Source: Saturnia japonica (lineage: Eukaryota > Arthropoda > Insecta > Lepidoptera > Saturniidae). Taken from it: 64,000 bases of DNA. The stretch covers positions 14,784,930-14,848,929 of the forward strand of contig CM065325.1 of the NCBI GenBank assembly GCA_033032175.1, in the 5' to 3' direction. The notes beneath the pieces were generated by a model. It had not been told where the DNA came from. It searched no databases and saw only the letters and a list, made by a program, of their open reading frames with translations. How positions within the stretch are numbered: position 1 is the first letter of the stretch; each line of letters opens with the position of its first letter. Below are positions 19,001 to 29,821 of the stretch, piece by piece. The position numbers and the translations under genes were made by a program.

Positions 19001-22000
19001 GTAGATCTTCAAAAGGCCTACAAATAAGTCAGCAAGAGCATATCTATCTTTTAAGGATCACCCATTATAAGTATATTTCTTTAAAATAACCAGAAGCGGG
19101 GGGGGGGGGGGGGTAGCACAGCCGCGGGCACAGCTAGTCTACACTAATATACAGCTCAAGAGTTTGTTTGTATGTTTGAACACCCTAAGATCTAGAACTA
19201 TCAGCCAGAATTGAATTATTAATTTTTGCATTTTATAGCCTACTAGCGGTATGCCCTTGGCTGCGCACGCGTTGGTTTGCACTCTCGGATTGATGGGCTA
19301 TAGTAATAAATCGCAGAATATATTAATAATTTCAACTGATTTTGATGCAAATTGTACACGGGAAGTACATGGCATTTCTCAATTGATAGGCCAAATGAAT
19401 TGTCAATATTATGTATAAAAATAAAATTATGCCGCGGGCATTCCATTATTTTTCACTAAAAACAATAGCAATAAATATAATAGTAGCCCACACCCGCGCG
19501 CGCGCTCTACTTCGACTAGCATTACTCCAACACACTCAAAACACTATCACAGTCCTAACTAATAGTAATTTATTAGTTATAATATAGTAATAGGCATCTC
19601 AACTTTATTCACTTGTCTTATGAACGTTGAACGGTGAGCTGTGAGCGCTGTCTGTGATAGACTCACGACTAGTACAGACGCCAACGTGTATTTTTAAGCA
19701 TTGTAAAAAAATATAATAATTATTATCTTTAGTTTTAATCTGTGTACAAATAACATAACATTATGAATTTTGTAATTGAAATAAATTACTATTATTATAG
19801 TTGAAATTGTAGGGTGACATTTTAAAACTCTTTAAAACTTAAACACAATCTCCATTATTCAAAGAAATCGTCGGTTTGATATATTTCCTCTCTTCCCTAA
19901 CGGTTGTCTAGGAATAATATCTACAAACTTTATGTAATAAACGTAAAAGAAATTTCAAATTATTTATGTAAAGAATAATGATTAGAACTTTATAATACTT
20001 TATGATATTATGAAGGTACTATCAACAGAGGCGTGGTGATAACGATAAAAATGGATAAGCAAGTGTTAAGTGTATTATATATACTGTTACAACCGTGGAT
20101 AGTAAAATGCCGTTAGGTTTTACACATACAATTTATTCCTATTCAAAACACTATCCAAACAATCTCACAAATCGCTCTTTTAATATAGTGTTGGCTTACT
20201 TACATCTCTCTATGGTCCTCTTGTAGATGTTTTCTTTTATATCGTGTCTTGTTTTCACTTCGCTTGTCAAAACAGAACTGTCATAGGTTTTTTTTTTTTT
20301 TTTTTGGAACTTACTACACTGTTGGCCTTAGGGGCCCTATCCTAAAACAGAGCCGCTGTGGCTTTTACAGCTTCACCGGACTTGGGGGCGAGCGCTTAGG
20401 GCTCTCAGCCGCGAAAGTTTGTGACGACCCGCACGAGGGTGCCAGAGTGGCCGAACCTCGGCTCGGGCGGTCGTCGCGAATGCGAAAAAGTCGCGATCTA
20501 ACTAATTCCCTAATCTTATGAGAATTCGAGCTAACTAATATATACTCATATGCACGTTCCCCTCCTCCTGGGAGGAAGGAGTGGACCATGCGTATGTGTA
20601 TTTGATAATCGGAATGGTTTTTCTACACTAACTAGCGCAATAGTCTAACTAGCGCAAAAAAAGAAAAAAAAGCTCCCTTACAGAACCTATGTACCTGTGT
20701 GGTGTGCACGTGTGTGTGTTCATACGTTGTAATGTTGTGTGTGGGTAATTAAGTGTTGCATGTATAGTGTCACTTTGTATCGCGCGGGCGGCTGCCTGAC
20801 CCAAGGGCTTCACACCGAGGAACGGACCTAGGCTTGGGTTGCCGCTAGAGAGGGTGGACGTGACGGGTGTGCGGGAGCGAAGTTGACCGCCCGTCCTCTG
20901 CGGAGAGAACGGTGGTTACGCGGGCGTGGGCGGTGGCACGCTCTGTTTGGAGAGACGGTGTCGGCGTAGAACGCGTTAGCTTTTTCGGTTTGGTCGGGCG
21001 GGTCAGTGAATATATTACGCGGCCGGCGTTTTCTCCGGCAGGCGTTAGGGTCGGGAACATAAGAAGCTGCCGCTTTTATTAAGGGATTCGCGTGGTTCGA
21101 CGCGGTGTTACCTGTCATAGGTAGGGATACGACTAGCTTATATACTTGTCAGAGAATCGTGTCTATGGGATTATTTAAAAGAAGAAAACATGTGTCGTAG
21201 CAACGAGATAATTGTTTTCTGAAGTGTTCAAAAATACGTGGAAAATAAAATAACTGAAAAGAATATAGAGACTATATACAAAAGTACTCTGTGATAGTGA
21301 CGCCGTGCGCTAGCGACAGTAATCGTGCTCTGAGGCCCACCAGCTATATAAGCAGACAATGTTGGGTTTGAAGGATGATTTTGCTGGAGCCGCATCGCAA
21401 CGTTAATACTCATAATATTGGATCAAGAATGTTCGAGGCAACCCACTGAGTCGGAACCCGATGAGAAGATCATTCTGGCTGGAGTTTGTCGGATTATGAG
21501 GATGATCAAGATCAGTTACCAGGTTATTTACGGACAGCGATAACATTAGAAATGCGAGGCTTGGGGTGTCTATTTAGGGGAGGTTGGAGGCCACTGGGGG
21601 CAACCCCAAATTAACAGACATACATCATTCTTACATTAGTTGTCGGACCGTGTATATACAGTACTTGCACTTAACCCTGTTTACGCTCATAAGAATTGTA
21701 ATTCCGTAATGAAGATATCAAGCAAAATCCTGGAGTCTCCGATAGTCTATTCTGATGTCACTCTCTTCGACATACTCAAATAAGACAATCACTAAATTAC
21801 TAGAAACACGTTGTAAACAACATAACATCATCGTTTTTAAAATAACGGAAACATTATAATTTTAGGCCATTGTTTGTTGACGCAATCCAAACGATAAGGT
21901 TTTGTATATGTGAATAAACGTAATGCTTTCTCGAACCATTGACCACATACTCGATGTTTGGAGTACATTCTAGAAGATTCCAGAGACTTCGAGAATGTTT

Positions 22001-25000
22001 TTTTTTTTTCTATTTTTACTCAGATCGTAACAATACATGGGTTTAGACGTGAATACGTCTTTAAATTTATATCCATAGTGGGAGGCAATCTATAAAACTG
22101 ATGATATCAAAATCCGGGGAAACAGTTTAGTATTGTAGCTAGGTATACACGTATCTATTCATCTACATCCAATATTTAACTACAGGCTCGATAGTGGCTT
22201 ACCTCCTCCAAGCCCTGGACACGTTGCAGAGTTGAGATATGTACATTGTAAATGATGCAGACGTTACTGAGTTCATTGAGCCGCATCAGCTGTACAACCT
22301 AGTTCCCTCTTCTCTCTTTCTTAACAGAACCACGCAGGCTGGGCTTTACGTTAACCTCCAAATCGGAAATGCTTATTGCTGGAGAATTTGTTACTGGGAA
22401 TTTTTGCAAACTTGATACTAGTCATTGTTGTTAATTGTCCACTTTGCAAGATGAATTTCTATCAAGTGCTACAAAGGCCAGATCATTTCTAGAATCTATA
22501 CAATTAATTCAATTGAAGTGTTCGTTTGTAATGTAAAAAAAAAACAGCTTTTTACTAAATGCATATGAAAGTATGTATATACGATACCTATAACAAAAAA
22601 AAAAATTTACAATTTTTGTCTGTCTATCTTTTTGTTCCGGGTAATCTCCGAAACGGTTGGACCGATTTTGACGGAACTTTCGCTGATATTATAGCCAATA
22701 ACTTGGCCTACTTTTATTTTAGAAAAAGAATTAGGGTTCTGCACAAATAACTTAATCTACTACTTAAATAATTGTAGGCATTATAAAGACCTACAAAAAA
22801 GTCCGGGAGAGTATACTTCTATCCTCAAAGGAATACCCACAATAAGCATTTTTTGTCTTTAAAATAGCCGGAAGCGTGGGAGCAAGATTCGCGCGGGCAT
22901 GCTGTAGTCCAAGTGAGCGAAGCCACGGGCACAGCTAGTAAACTAATAAAAGACCAACCAAACAAACTTTATTAAATTTAAAGCCATAAGAACGCACAAC
23001 CGGTCGTGGTACGGAAAAAAATTCTAGTCTTCAAGAAACGCCGACAAGTCACTCGATCGGGTTTATCAATAATAATCAATACGTATATATTTTAAACCAC
23101 AAGTTGTTACTACAGTTATTTTTTAAAGTAAGTTTTAATGTAGGTATGTACAGATAGAGAATTACTTATCATATCACCCTATAATAAATCGTAAATAGAA
23201 TCAACAATTTTTGTAATTTCTTTAATATTCCTACTGGACTAAAGATTACATCCGTTTCTTCAGTGTGGATATCTTATAGCAGTTTCAAAACATTATTTTT
23301 ATTGTAATTATTTAAACCATTAAGTGGAGCAATATGTTTGGAGGTCAATCGATATCAGTTAAGAATACTTAAATATGTTAATTTGAATTTAATGAACTAG
23401 GTGATAATTTACAATCATCATCATTAAATTAATATGTGAAGCAAAAATTTTGTTTACCCCTTTTTAAGCGTATTGCGTTCACGGAAGACTGAGATTTGGC
23501 ACGGTTAAAGTTTATATGGAGAAGGAGCGCAGAAAGCTAAAATTTATCTATAATATCTATTACTAATACATTAAATTAAGTACATTAATACTGCGAATCC
23601 TAACCTGACCAGTGCCATTGAACTTAGACCTCCCAAAATATTGACATTGTCACTCAATAAGAAGTGACAGCAAGAGATAATATTCATTGTTTAGGTTCAT
23701 GCTGCAAATGATAAACAGAAAATAGTCTATGATTAAAAAGTCGCTGGTCGAATTTCGATCATTGAGCGACCGCTAGTTATAATAATTGTGTGTAAATTAT
23801 AGTTCTATGGTGTGACAAAACAAAAATAAGATTAAAATTTCTTATCCAGCATGCCAACAATTTGAAGTTAGCCACAAATGATACTAATGTTCCTAATGTG
23901 ATATAATGTGTATTTAAATCAAAGTACTTAATATAACATTTTATTAAATTTACTAGCTATGCCCCACGGCTTCACCCGTGTTAATTTTATACGACAAGCA
24001 CCGCAACGCCAACGCACCCATGTAGCCTATCATAATTGTTCTTCCCGCAAGAACAAATTATTTAAATTGTTCATTATCTCCTAAAGTATGTGCCCAAATA
24101 ACACATGCTTTATAGAGCAAAATGTAACTTCATAAAATTGTCTTTATGATGAAGTAATTTTTGTTCGCAAGGATTAATATGCCATGTCTAAAAATAGTAT
24201 TAATAAATTAATGTTTAATTATTATCAATTGATTTAACATATAGACATATGTTATCGCGGACTTTTTTTTGAATATATTACTGACCAAAATTTTTGTCTT
24301 TTGTGTCGTACGGTCGCGGATGAACCAGTTCAGGAGGGTTTCCACTTCCCATTTACTTAACAGAAATCAATATTTAAGGTTAGCTGAGAGTTGTAGCCTA
24401 ATGTTAGCTTATACTATTTTCCTCGTGAATCTGTCTGGCTATCGTATAGAAAAATATTTCTCGAATCCGACTGGTAGTTCCTGAGATTAGCGTGTTTAAA
24501 CAAAAGAACAAAAAAGCTCTTCCGTTTTATTATATTACCAATTGTGCCCGTGGTTTAGCTCAAGTGGACTACAGAATGCCCGCGCGAATCTTGTTCCCCG
24601 CTCCCGGCTATTTTAAGGACAAAAATGCTTATTGTGGGTGTTCTTTACGACTTATACTTTTGCTGACTTTTTTGTGGGTCTTTTTTTTTTGCTGTATCTC
24701 TTATGGTTTACCCAGCGTAAGCCATTTAAGCGCCCGAATTGATTCACCGTGTACATTTTTTTTTATTTGCGCGGAATCTTAATAGTTTTTCTAAAATAAA
24801 AGAAGCTTGTTACTCTGTATATCACCAGCTGTCTATCAGTGAAAGTCCCGTGAAAATCGGTCCAACCGTTTCGGATATTACCCGAAACAAGCAGAAAGAC
24901 ATACAAAAATTTTAAAAATGGGCTTTTTGTTATAGGTTGTACTTTCATAAGCATTTAGTAAAAAACTGTTATTTTGGTATTACAAACAGACACTTCAATT

Positions 25001-28000
25001 TTATTAATTGATAGATAGAAGATTGGATAGTATAGATAACCTTAAATGAAATTAGTTTTACACATAGAATAAAATTCAATGTCTCCACATTATTATAATT
25101 GATGGCTGACTTACTTTATTATGTTGCACTTCCGTCACATGATGCGCGCGTACCTTACAATTTTATCCCCTACTAAACGTTACAGAAGAAGTTATATAAC
25201 TTCAGAAAGAATATTATGTTTCCCTAATATTGATGTGATATCAAAATCAATCTCTAATTTTCATTGTGATAATTCAATGTCCGTGGGAGTGTTACCTCTT
25301 CCGTTATCATGGTCAGTTCATTAAAAAATATGAATGTCAACAAAGCTACATCATTGGTTACGAGACTTGTTGATAATACACTGATAACTTACCAGTATCT
25401 TAATATGTTTAATTTTAATGTCTGATAAGTGTTTGGGGTCTTAATTTGGGATATTACTTGCATAGTTATCTTTCTACAATCAATATCGCTAGTACAGTAG
25501 GAAAAAATGTATGAAATTTTCGTTTTCCGTTAGCGTTAACGATTGTAGAAAGCTGGATAAATGATTATTTTATTATTGGCTATGCTCCCAGGAGCCTCAT
25601 ACAACATTAATGAAGGACATAATAAATTAAAATTTTATCTATGCAATTAATAAAATTGAAGTGTCTGTTTGTAATACCAAAATAACAGTTTTTACTAAAT
25701 GCTTATGAAAGTACAACCTATAACAAAAAACCCATTTTTAAAATTTTTCTCTGTTTGTTCCGGGTAGTCTCCGAAACGGTTGGACCGATTTCGATGGGAC
25801 TTTGATTGGTAGATAGCTGATTTTATAGGAAGTAACTTAGGCTACTTTTATTTTAGAAAAATAATTAGGGTTCCGCACAATTAAAAAAAAATGGTCATGG
25901 TGAGTCAATTCGGACGCTTAAATGGCTTATGCTGAGTAAACCATAATAGATATAGCAAATTAATGTACTAAATAATTGTAGACATTAAAAATACCTACAA
26001 AACAGTCAGCGAGAGTATACGGCTATCTTCTAAGGAACACTCACGATAAGCATTCTTTAAATAACCCGGGAGCGGGGGAGCAAGATCTATGCGGGCATTT
26101 TGTAGTCCACGTGAGTGAAGCTCTAAAAAGGTAGCATTAAAAAAGCTACATGAAGTCAAAGTCTTAGTTCAAATCTACTTGTAATTTATTCGCCAATACC
26201 TTCGATAAAACAGCTAGATAAGTGGCCAAGATATAATGAGTTCCCTAAATTTCGGGATGTGCGGAAGTACGAACCCAACGACTTATTCGAGATTCGCTAA
26301 ATTGATAACACTAACGTCTGACGATGAAGGAATACATCTCGAGGAAGTTTGAACACTTGAGAAATATTCTTGTTTTACCATTGTATGTGGGAAAGATATA
26401 GAACTGTTGATTTCACGGTTTTTGAAATCCTCAATATGTCATGGGCTGTCGGGCCGTTTAAACCCTTTTCTCTTGGGACGAGGCCTTTACTGAGCAATGG
26501 AACACTTAAAGGCTGATATTATTATAACCCGACTGCGAAAAAGGAGAGTTACCTGTTTTCGAGCTTATGTATGTGTGTTTATTTCTTTGGCACACTCTGT
26601 AGCCTAAACGACTTGACGGATTTTAGCATACGAGGTGTCTGTAGATTCGTCCTAATTGCGCGAATGACAAAGGCTATATAATAATTCAGTACCACGTCTG
26701 GGAATCAAAAATAGATATTTTTTTATTTGGTCAAGTGTTTTTGTTTTAGCTACATTTTTTTTGTTTCCTTTTTAATAATTCAGTAAATTCTTGTTACAGA
26801 TTCTTCAGTGCGAAGTCCGTTAAAATAATAGAGGAGAGCATTGTAGATCCTAAGAACAAAGTTTTAGTCACGTACACTAGGAATTTAGGGTACACGAAAG
26901 TTATGGTGAGTTTTTGAAATTCTACTAATTATACTTCTATCAACTTTGAAATAATGGTGACAACATAACATGGTGGTGAAGCCATTTCTAACATTCGTCT
27001 AGCTAACTACAGTCCTTGAGCAAATAGCTGCGCTGCACTCGAGAGCCGGTTCCGTCTTCGGCTGTGCCATCAGAAGAAATTGTCTTCCTAAAGTTGACAT
27101 ATTAAAAAGATTATTTATAAATTTTTGGTCCTTTCCTTTTCATCATTTTTTTAGATTGTTAACGATAACAAATTGATAAATAAATAAATGAAGTTTATTT
27201 TAACGAGTAATAAATGTTGGACAATCCAGATCATTAAGTACTGCCCCCATACGCTTAAGAGCTTTTACAGAGTACGTAAAAACCGCTGTAATAAACATAC
27301 TCTAATAGAGGCGTTATTTTAACGTGACATTTTGTTATAACTACGCTTCCTCCATCCTTCATGCTTATAAGAAATTAATCTTATTATCATCTCATACTGT
27401 ACAGCCACAGGCTTATTTTGTTTCAGTATATCCTTCCAGATCGATATATTTCTGGCTCTCCCTTTCCAGCTCTTCACACTAATTGTTTTTAAATCATTAG
27501 GAACGCCATCCAACCATCTTAATTTAGACAAAGCGCGTATTGACTTCGTTCCAGAAATCCCTCAGGGCTTCCCTTCTTTTGGGTATCCTGGATTCTTTCA
27601 TCCTTACGACATGTTCTCTCGATCGTAATGGTTTTAAAATAATACTATGCAATATAATGTGGCAAAAAGATTGTTTTCCATATTAAGAAGTGCTTTCCAT
27701 AGTCCAAAGGTTATGCCATTTAACTTGGTTAAATCATAAGGTTTATTTTTGCAGAGCGTGGTAGAAAAGGTCGAGTATAGATCGGCTGGACCAAATCAGA
27801 CAGTAGCTTGCAGATCCGCCTGGATTGATTCACAGGTGTTTGGCTTCTCACGAGCCATTCGTGCGTTCGGTGTCGACAGGTTCAAGAAGAACTGCTCGCA
27901 GATGGTGAGATCTTTTTTAAATTCAGACAGCAACATTTCCGAGTTTCATGTTATGATGAATAAAGACTCACTGTCTTAGTGTCCAGTATTTTGACGTAAT

Positions 28001-29544
28001 TAGCTGATCGTGTAACGCGAAACACTGTGTCGGCTTTTCACCAGTACACAGTTAACACAATGTCGATACGAGTTGGCTCCAGTATTTCGGGACCTAAAGA
28101 CACCCTTCATTCGATTTAAATATTTTTATAGTCCTGTTTCCATGTTCTAGTTAATGGTTCCTTGTATGATACTAAACGTTATGAGCTGCGTATGTCACTT
28201 TCCTTAGAGCCGTCGATCCGCGACATGCGAACGATATCCTATACGTCTTAATTGTTCATAATGGTACAGGTATTGAAGGTCCAACAAATGTACAAAACTT
28301 ATTAACTTTCCCGACGGGTAATACCTAGAAGTATGAAATTTTGCACATAAGTTCCTTATGAACAGCTTTTATATAGTAGAACGGTAAATTGACGACACTG
28401 TCCCTGACGGTAAAAAAAGTACAATCCTAACACAATAGACATGTGTAAGTACTGCGAGTCATGTATTACGCGTAATATGTCACGACCGCGTACTGTAACA
28501 GTACCTATAACCCAACAAAATTTAGCATGTCACATAACTCTAAACATCACGTTCCATAGCAAGAGGTTAAAGGATAGGTCCGTCGCGTTCTAAGTACTGT
28601 ACGTATGTACTGAAGAGTATTGTTATGTTTAAAATAAATCGAGTTATCGTTGTTATCGAATGATAACATTACTATCTCATAATCGCCCACCACTATTAGA
28701 AATATTTCATAATCTCTTAATGGTTAAGTTTGAAGGAAAATCAACTTTTTCAATAAAGCAGAATAAAGCTTGCGTTTTCATAACGCCGTGTCGTCACTCG
28801 TACAAGTAAACTATACAAATAGGCAATAATAAAAGGTCTATTTATGACATCAGAACATTCAGTACAATAGCACATACGTAATTGTTAGCGGGCTATATGT
28901 ATGTCTAAGCTTAATGCGTTATTTCGGACGGGTCATGTTTAGAGTACTGAGTACTGCTCTAATGCCATATTACGCAGCACGAAATGTCATGCCATATGGC
29001 ATTACTTCATAGAGTACTGTTTTGCGCATGTCTATAACACAACGGCGACCACCGAGAAATCGCAATCCATCGACGGTCGGCCTGCAATAATTTAACTGGA
29101 TATGGACAGGCTGATCCCTAAACGCGACACGCAAAAGCGAGTCACTATGACGGACTTTACACCACATCCATGGTGGTCGCGCTATGGTAGTTGGTTGGCT
29201 TGGGCGTCTCAGCTTTAAAGATGTAATTCGACACTCCTTACACCCTAGGTGATCTCATAAGAAATGATTTATCAAAATTCATTCCCAAAGAGATTAAATA
29301 GTGGGTTAAAAATTGACGTATCCCGAGATGAAGCTCATCGAAAATATCATCGAGCTAAGAAATACACATAAATTTGTATGAACAGGTGAATGGATTCAAC
29401 CACGTCCTGCACGGCATGTTCCCCCGGCAGGGCGCCCAGCATCTGACCCCGATGTCGCACACGCTTAAGGAGATGCGTGATGCCGCAGCCAAGGCCACCG
29501 ACCGGGCCAAGGCCAATGTCCTCTCATCCGTTCAGAGGACGTAA
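16023..29544 (+). CDS. prel: PRELI domain-containing protein (prel / PRELID1 type)
   Basis: Exons: 16023-16114, 16958-17065, 26800-26905, 27755-27904 and 29386-29544. The total is 615 nt, 204 aa plus TAA; all junctions are GT-AG and in phase. The product starts [20 protein letters not shown] and then shows GYWKRYPNP (to residue 29), [33 protein letters not shown] and [15 protein letters not shown]...FKKN, the hallmarks of the PRELI/MSF1 domain. Family members work in the mitochondrial intermembrane space, where with TRIAP1/Mdm35 they carry phosphatidic acid between the outer and inner membranes for cardiolipin synthesis. The Ala/Lys-rich C-terminal tail is helical. Intron 2 is 9.7 kb and filled with transposons; the other introns are 0.8 to 1.5 kb. 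A pyrimidine-AG at about 15953 suggests an unseen 5' UTR exon. PRELID1 versus PRELID3 membership is judged from memory of the family. Confidence 0.93.
17066..18686. other. prel intron 2, first part
   Basis: AT-rich. A 76-codon minus frame at 18454-18684 ([20 protein letters not shown]...) resembles the C-terminal tail of retroelement reverse transcriptases only vaguely. No supported gene. Confidence 0.3.
18687..19137 (+). mobile_element. Non-autonomous Helitron, type B, copy 1
   Basis: Starts TCTATGCAAATAAATAAAAT, shares TTGAAGTGTCTGTTT with the other copies, and ends GCCGCGGGCACAGCTAG. It sits between a host A and T as Helitrons do, without a target duplication. A run of 16 G at 19098-19113 replaces a normally five-G motif near its 3' hairpin. 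Confidence 0.75.
19139..20285. other. Possible Helitron fragments and AT-rich intron
   Basis: Begins with a piece resembling a type A' Helitron start (CAAGAGTTTGTTTGTATG) directly after the type B copy, then an ACTAGCGGTATGCCC stretch that may be a reversed Helitron end. A CGCGCGCG run lies at about 19497. The remainder shows nothing recognisable. Confidence 0.35.
20286..20400 (-). mobile_element. Poly(A)-tailed retroposon 3' end
   Basis: On the minus strand the motif AAGCTGTAAAAGCCACAGCG, then TGTTTTAGGATAGGG and AACAGTGTAGTAAGTTCC, ends in a run of about 20 A. The same 3' end occurs at 59270-59402. The tail marks target-primed retrotransposition. The parent element is unknown, and GC-rich DNA to the right may also belong to it. 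Confidence 0.6.
20401..21120. other. GC- and CpG-rich island inside prel intron 2
   Basis: CG dinucleotides are dense at 20375-20510 and 20780-21110, unlike the surrounding AT-rich DNA. Long open frames exist in three overlapping phases on both strands, which is expected of GC-rich DNA and not evidence for a gene. It could be the body of the GC-rich retroposon whose tail is at 20286, or a CpG-rich regulatory island. Confidence 0.4.
21121..22494. other. prel intron 2, middle part
   Basis: No gene seen. A moderately GC-rich piece (about 21430-21640, with GGGGAGGTTGGAGGCCACTG) does not match another segment of the window. Confidence 0.3.
22495..22938 (+). mobile_element. Non-autonomous Helitron, type B, copy 2
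   Basis: TCTATACAATTAATTCAATT at the start, CGAAACGGTTGGACCGATTT inside, and AGCCACGGGCACAGCTAG at the end, bordered by A and T. The palindromic GC-rich patch just before CTAG is the usual Helitron 3' hairpin region. Confidence 0.75.
22960..23075 (-). repeat. Diverged LINE 3'-end fragment (CR1/Daphne-like)
   Basis: ACTTTATTAAATTTAAAGCC and CACTCGATCGGGTTTATC resemble the minus-oriented 3' tail of the LINE at 48362-50635 (CTTTATTCAATTTAGGCCC; CTCGATCGGGTTTATC). Confidence 0.5.
23450..23786 (+). repeat. 340-bp dispersed repeat, copy 1
   Basis: Starts near TTTTTAAGCGTATTGCGT and ends CGACCGCTAGTTAT, with ATTGACATTGTCACTCAATA and GATTAAAAAGTCGCTGGTCG inside. The second copy is at 57245-57590. 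No coding capacity; class unknown. Confidence 0.7.
23953..24537 (-). mobile_element. Non-autonomous Helitron, type A, copy 1
   Basis: The left edge CTAGCTATGCCCCACGGC is the reversed 3' end. GCGTGTTTAAACAAAAGAAC and CTTCCGTTTTATTATATTA mark the 5' end. It abuts the type B copy at 24538, so its TC terminus is lost or overwritten. Related full copies: 39682-40329 and 52891-53437. Confidence 0.65.
24538..25015 (-). mobile_element. Non-autonomous Helitron, type B, copy 3
   Basis: Reversed copy: GTGCCCGTGG (3' hairpin side) at the left and CACTTCAATTTTATTAATTG then ATAGA (5' TC end) at the right. The 3' CTAG is degraded. Confidence 0.65.
25638..26121 (+). mobile_element. Non-autonomous Helitron, type B, copy 4
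   Basis: Starts TCTATGCAATTAATAAAATT after a host A; contains CCGAAACGGTTGGACCGATT. Ends near GTGAGTGAAGC, before the expected hairpin and CTAG, so it is 3'-truncated. Confidence 0.65.
26122..26799. other. End of prel intron 2
   Basis: No gene. A phrase near 26478 (GGGACGAGGCCTTTACTGAG) resembles a retroposon end I associate with Lepidoptera; otherwise ordinary intron sequence before the TTGTTACAG acceptor at 26799. Confidence 0.3.
27318..27640 (-). pseudogene. RTE-type LINE C-terminal fragment
   Basis: In minus-strand frames one reads [14 protein letters not shown] and, after frameshifts, [20 protein letters not shown] then [15 protein letters not shown]. This matches the C-terminal end pattern of RTE/jockey-type LINE polyproteins (MKESRIPKR..., RW.DGV..D). 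It is broken by frame changes and truncated. It lies in prel intron 3. Confidence 0.55.
29030..29215 (+). repeat. Dispersed repeat (ACCGAGAAATC family), second copy
   Basis: CGACCACCGAGAAATCGCAA, AATCCATC and GAGTCACTATGACGG parallel 5640-5880. It lies in prel intron 4, about 170 bases before the last exon. Class unknown. Confidence 0.4.
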
Positions 29545-29815
29545 CATGACGACTCAACATCACGCGCACGGCGCCCGTTCGATACATAAACTATCGATAT
29601 CGATATAAAATTAATCTGATGCATACGGTTCGACCACAAGAGATTAGTGTTTCAAGACAAGTGAAACTTATATACATATAAAGCCTATTTTCGATGGAAA
29701 TAGGTTTTTTGAAGTCGTTTTTTATATTTTTTAAACTACCGTAAGTAATGTCAGATATCACTTCCATTTATGTTAATAATTCTCGCTGTGAAAAGAAGTT
29801 GGGAACGTTGATCGA

Positions 29816-29821
29816 GTAATA
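29816..29821 (+). terminator. Candidate poly(A) signal of prel
   Basis: AATAAA 272 bases after the prel stop codon. The 3' UTR before it carries a hairpin (CCTATTT, loop, AAATAGG near 29684-29704) followed by six T. Confidence 0.45.

Noticed and set aside
20828..21118. 96-codon Pro/Arg-rich ORF
   Set aside because: The GC-rich island keeps three overlapping frames open on both strands, so openness is not evidence of coding.
24269..24782. 71- and 96-codon plus-strand ORFs
   Set aside because: Both lie inside non-autonomous Helitron copies (23953-25015) with no helicase or Rep motif.
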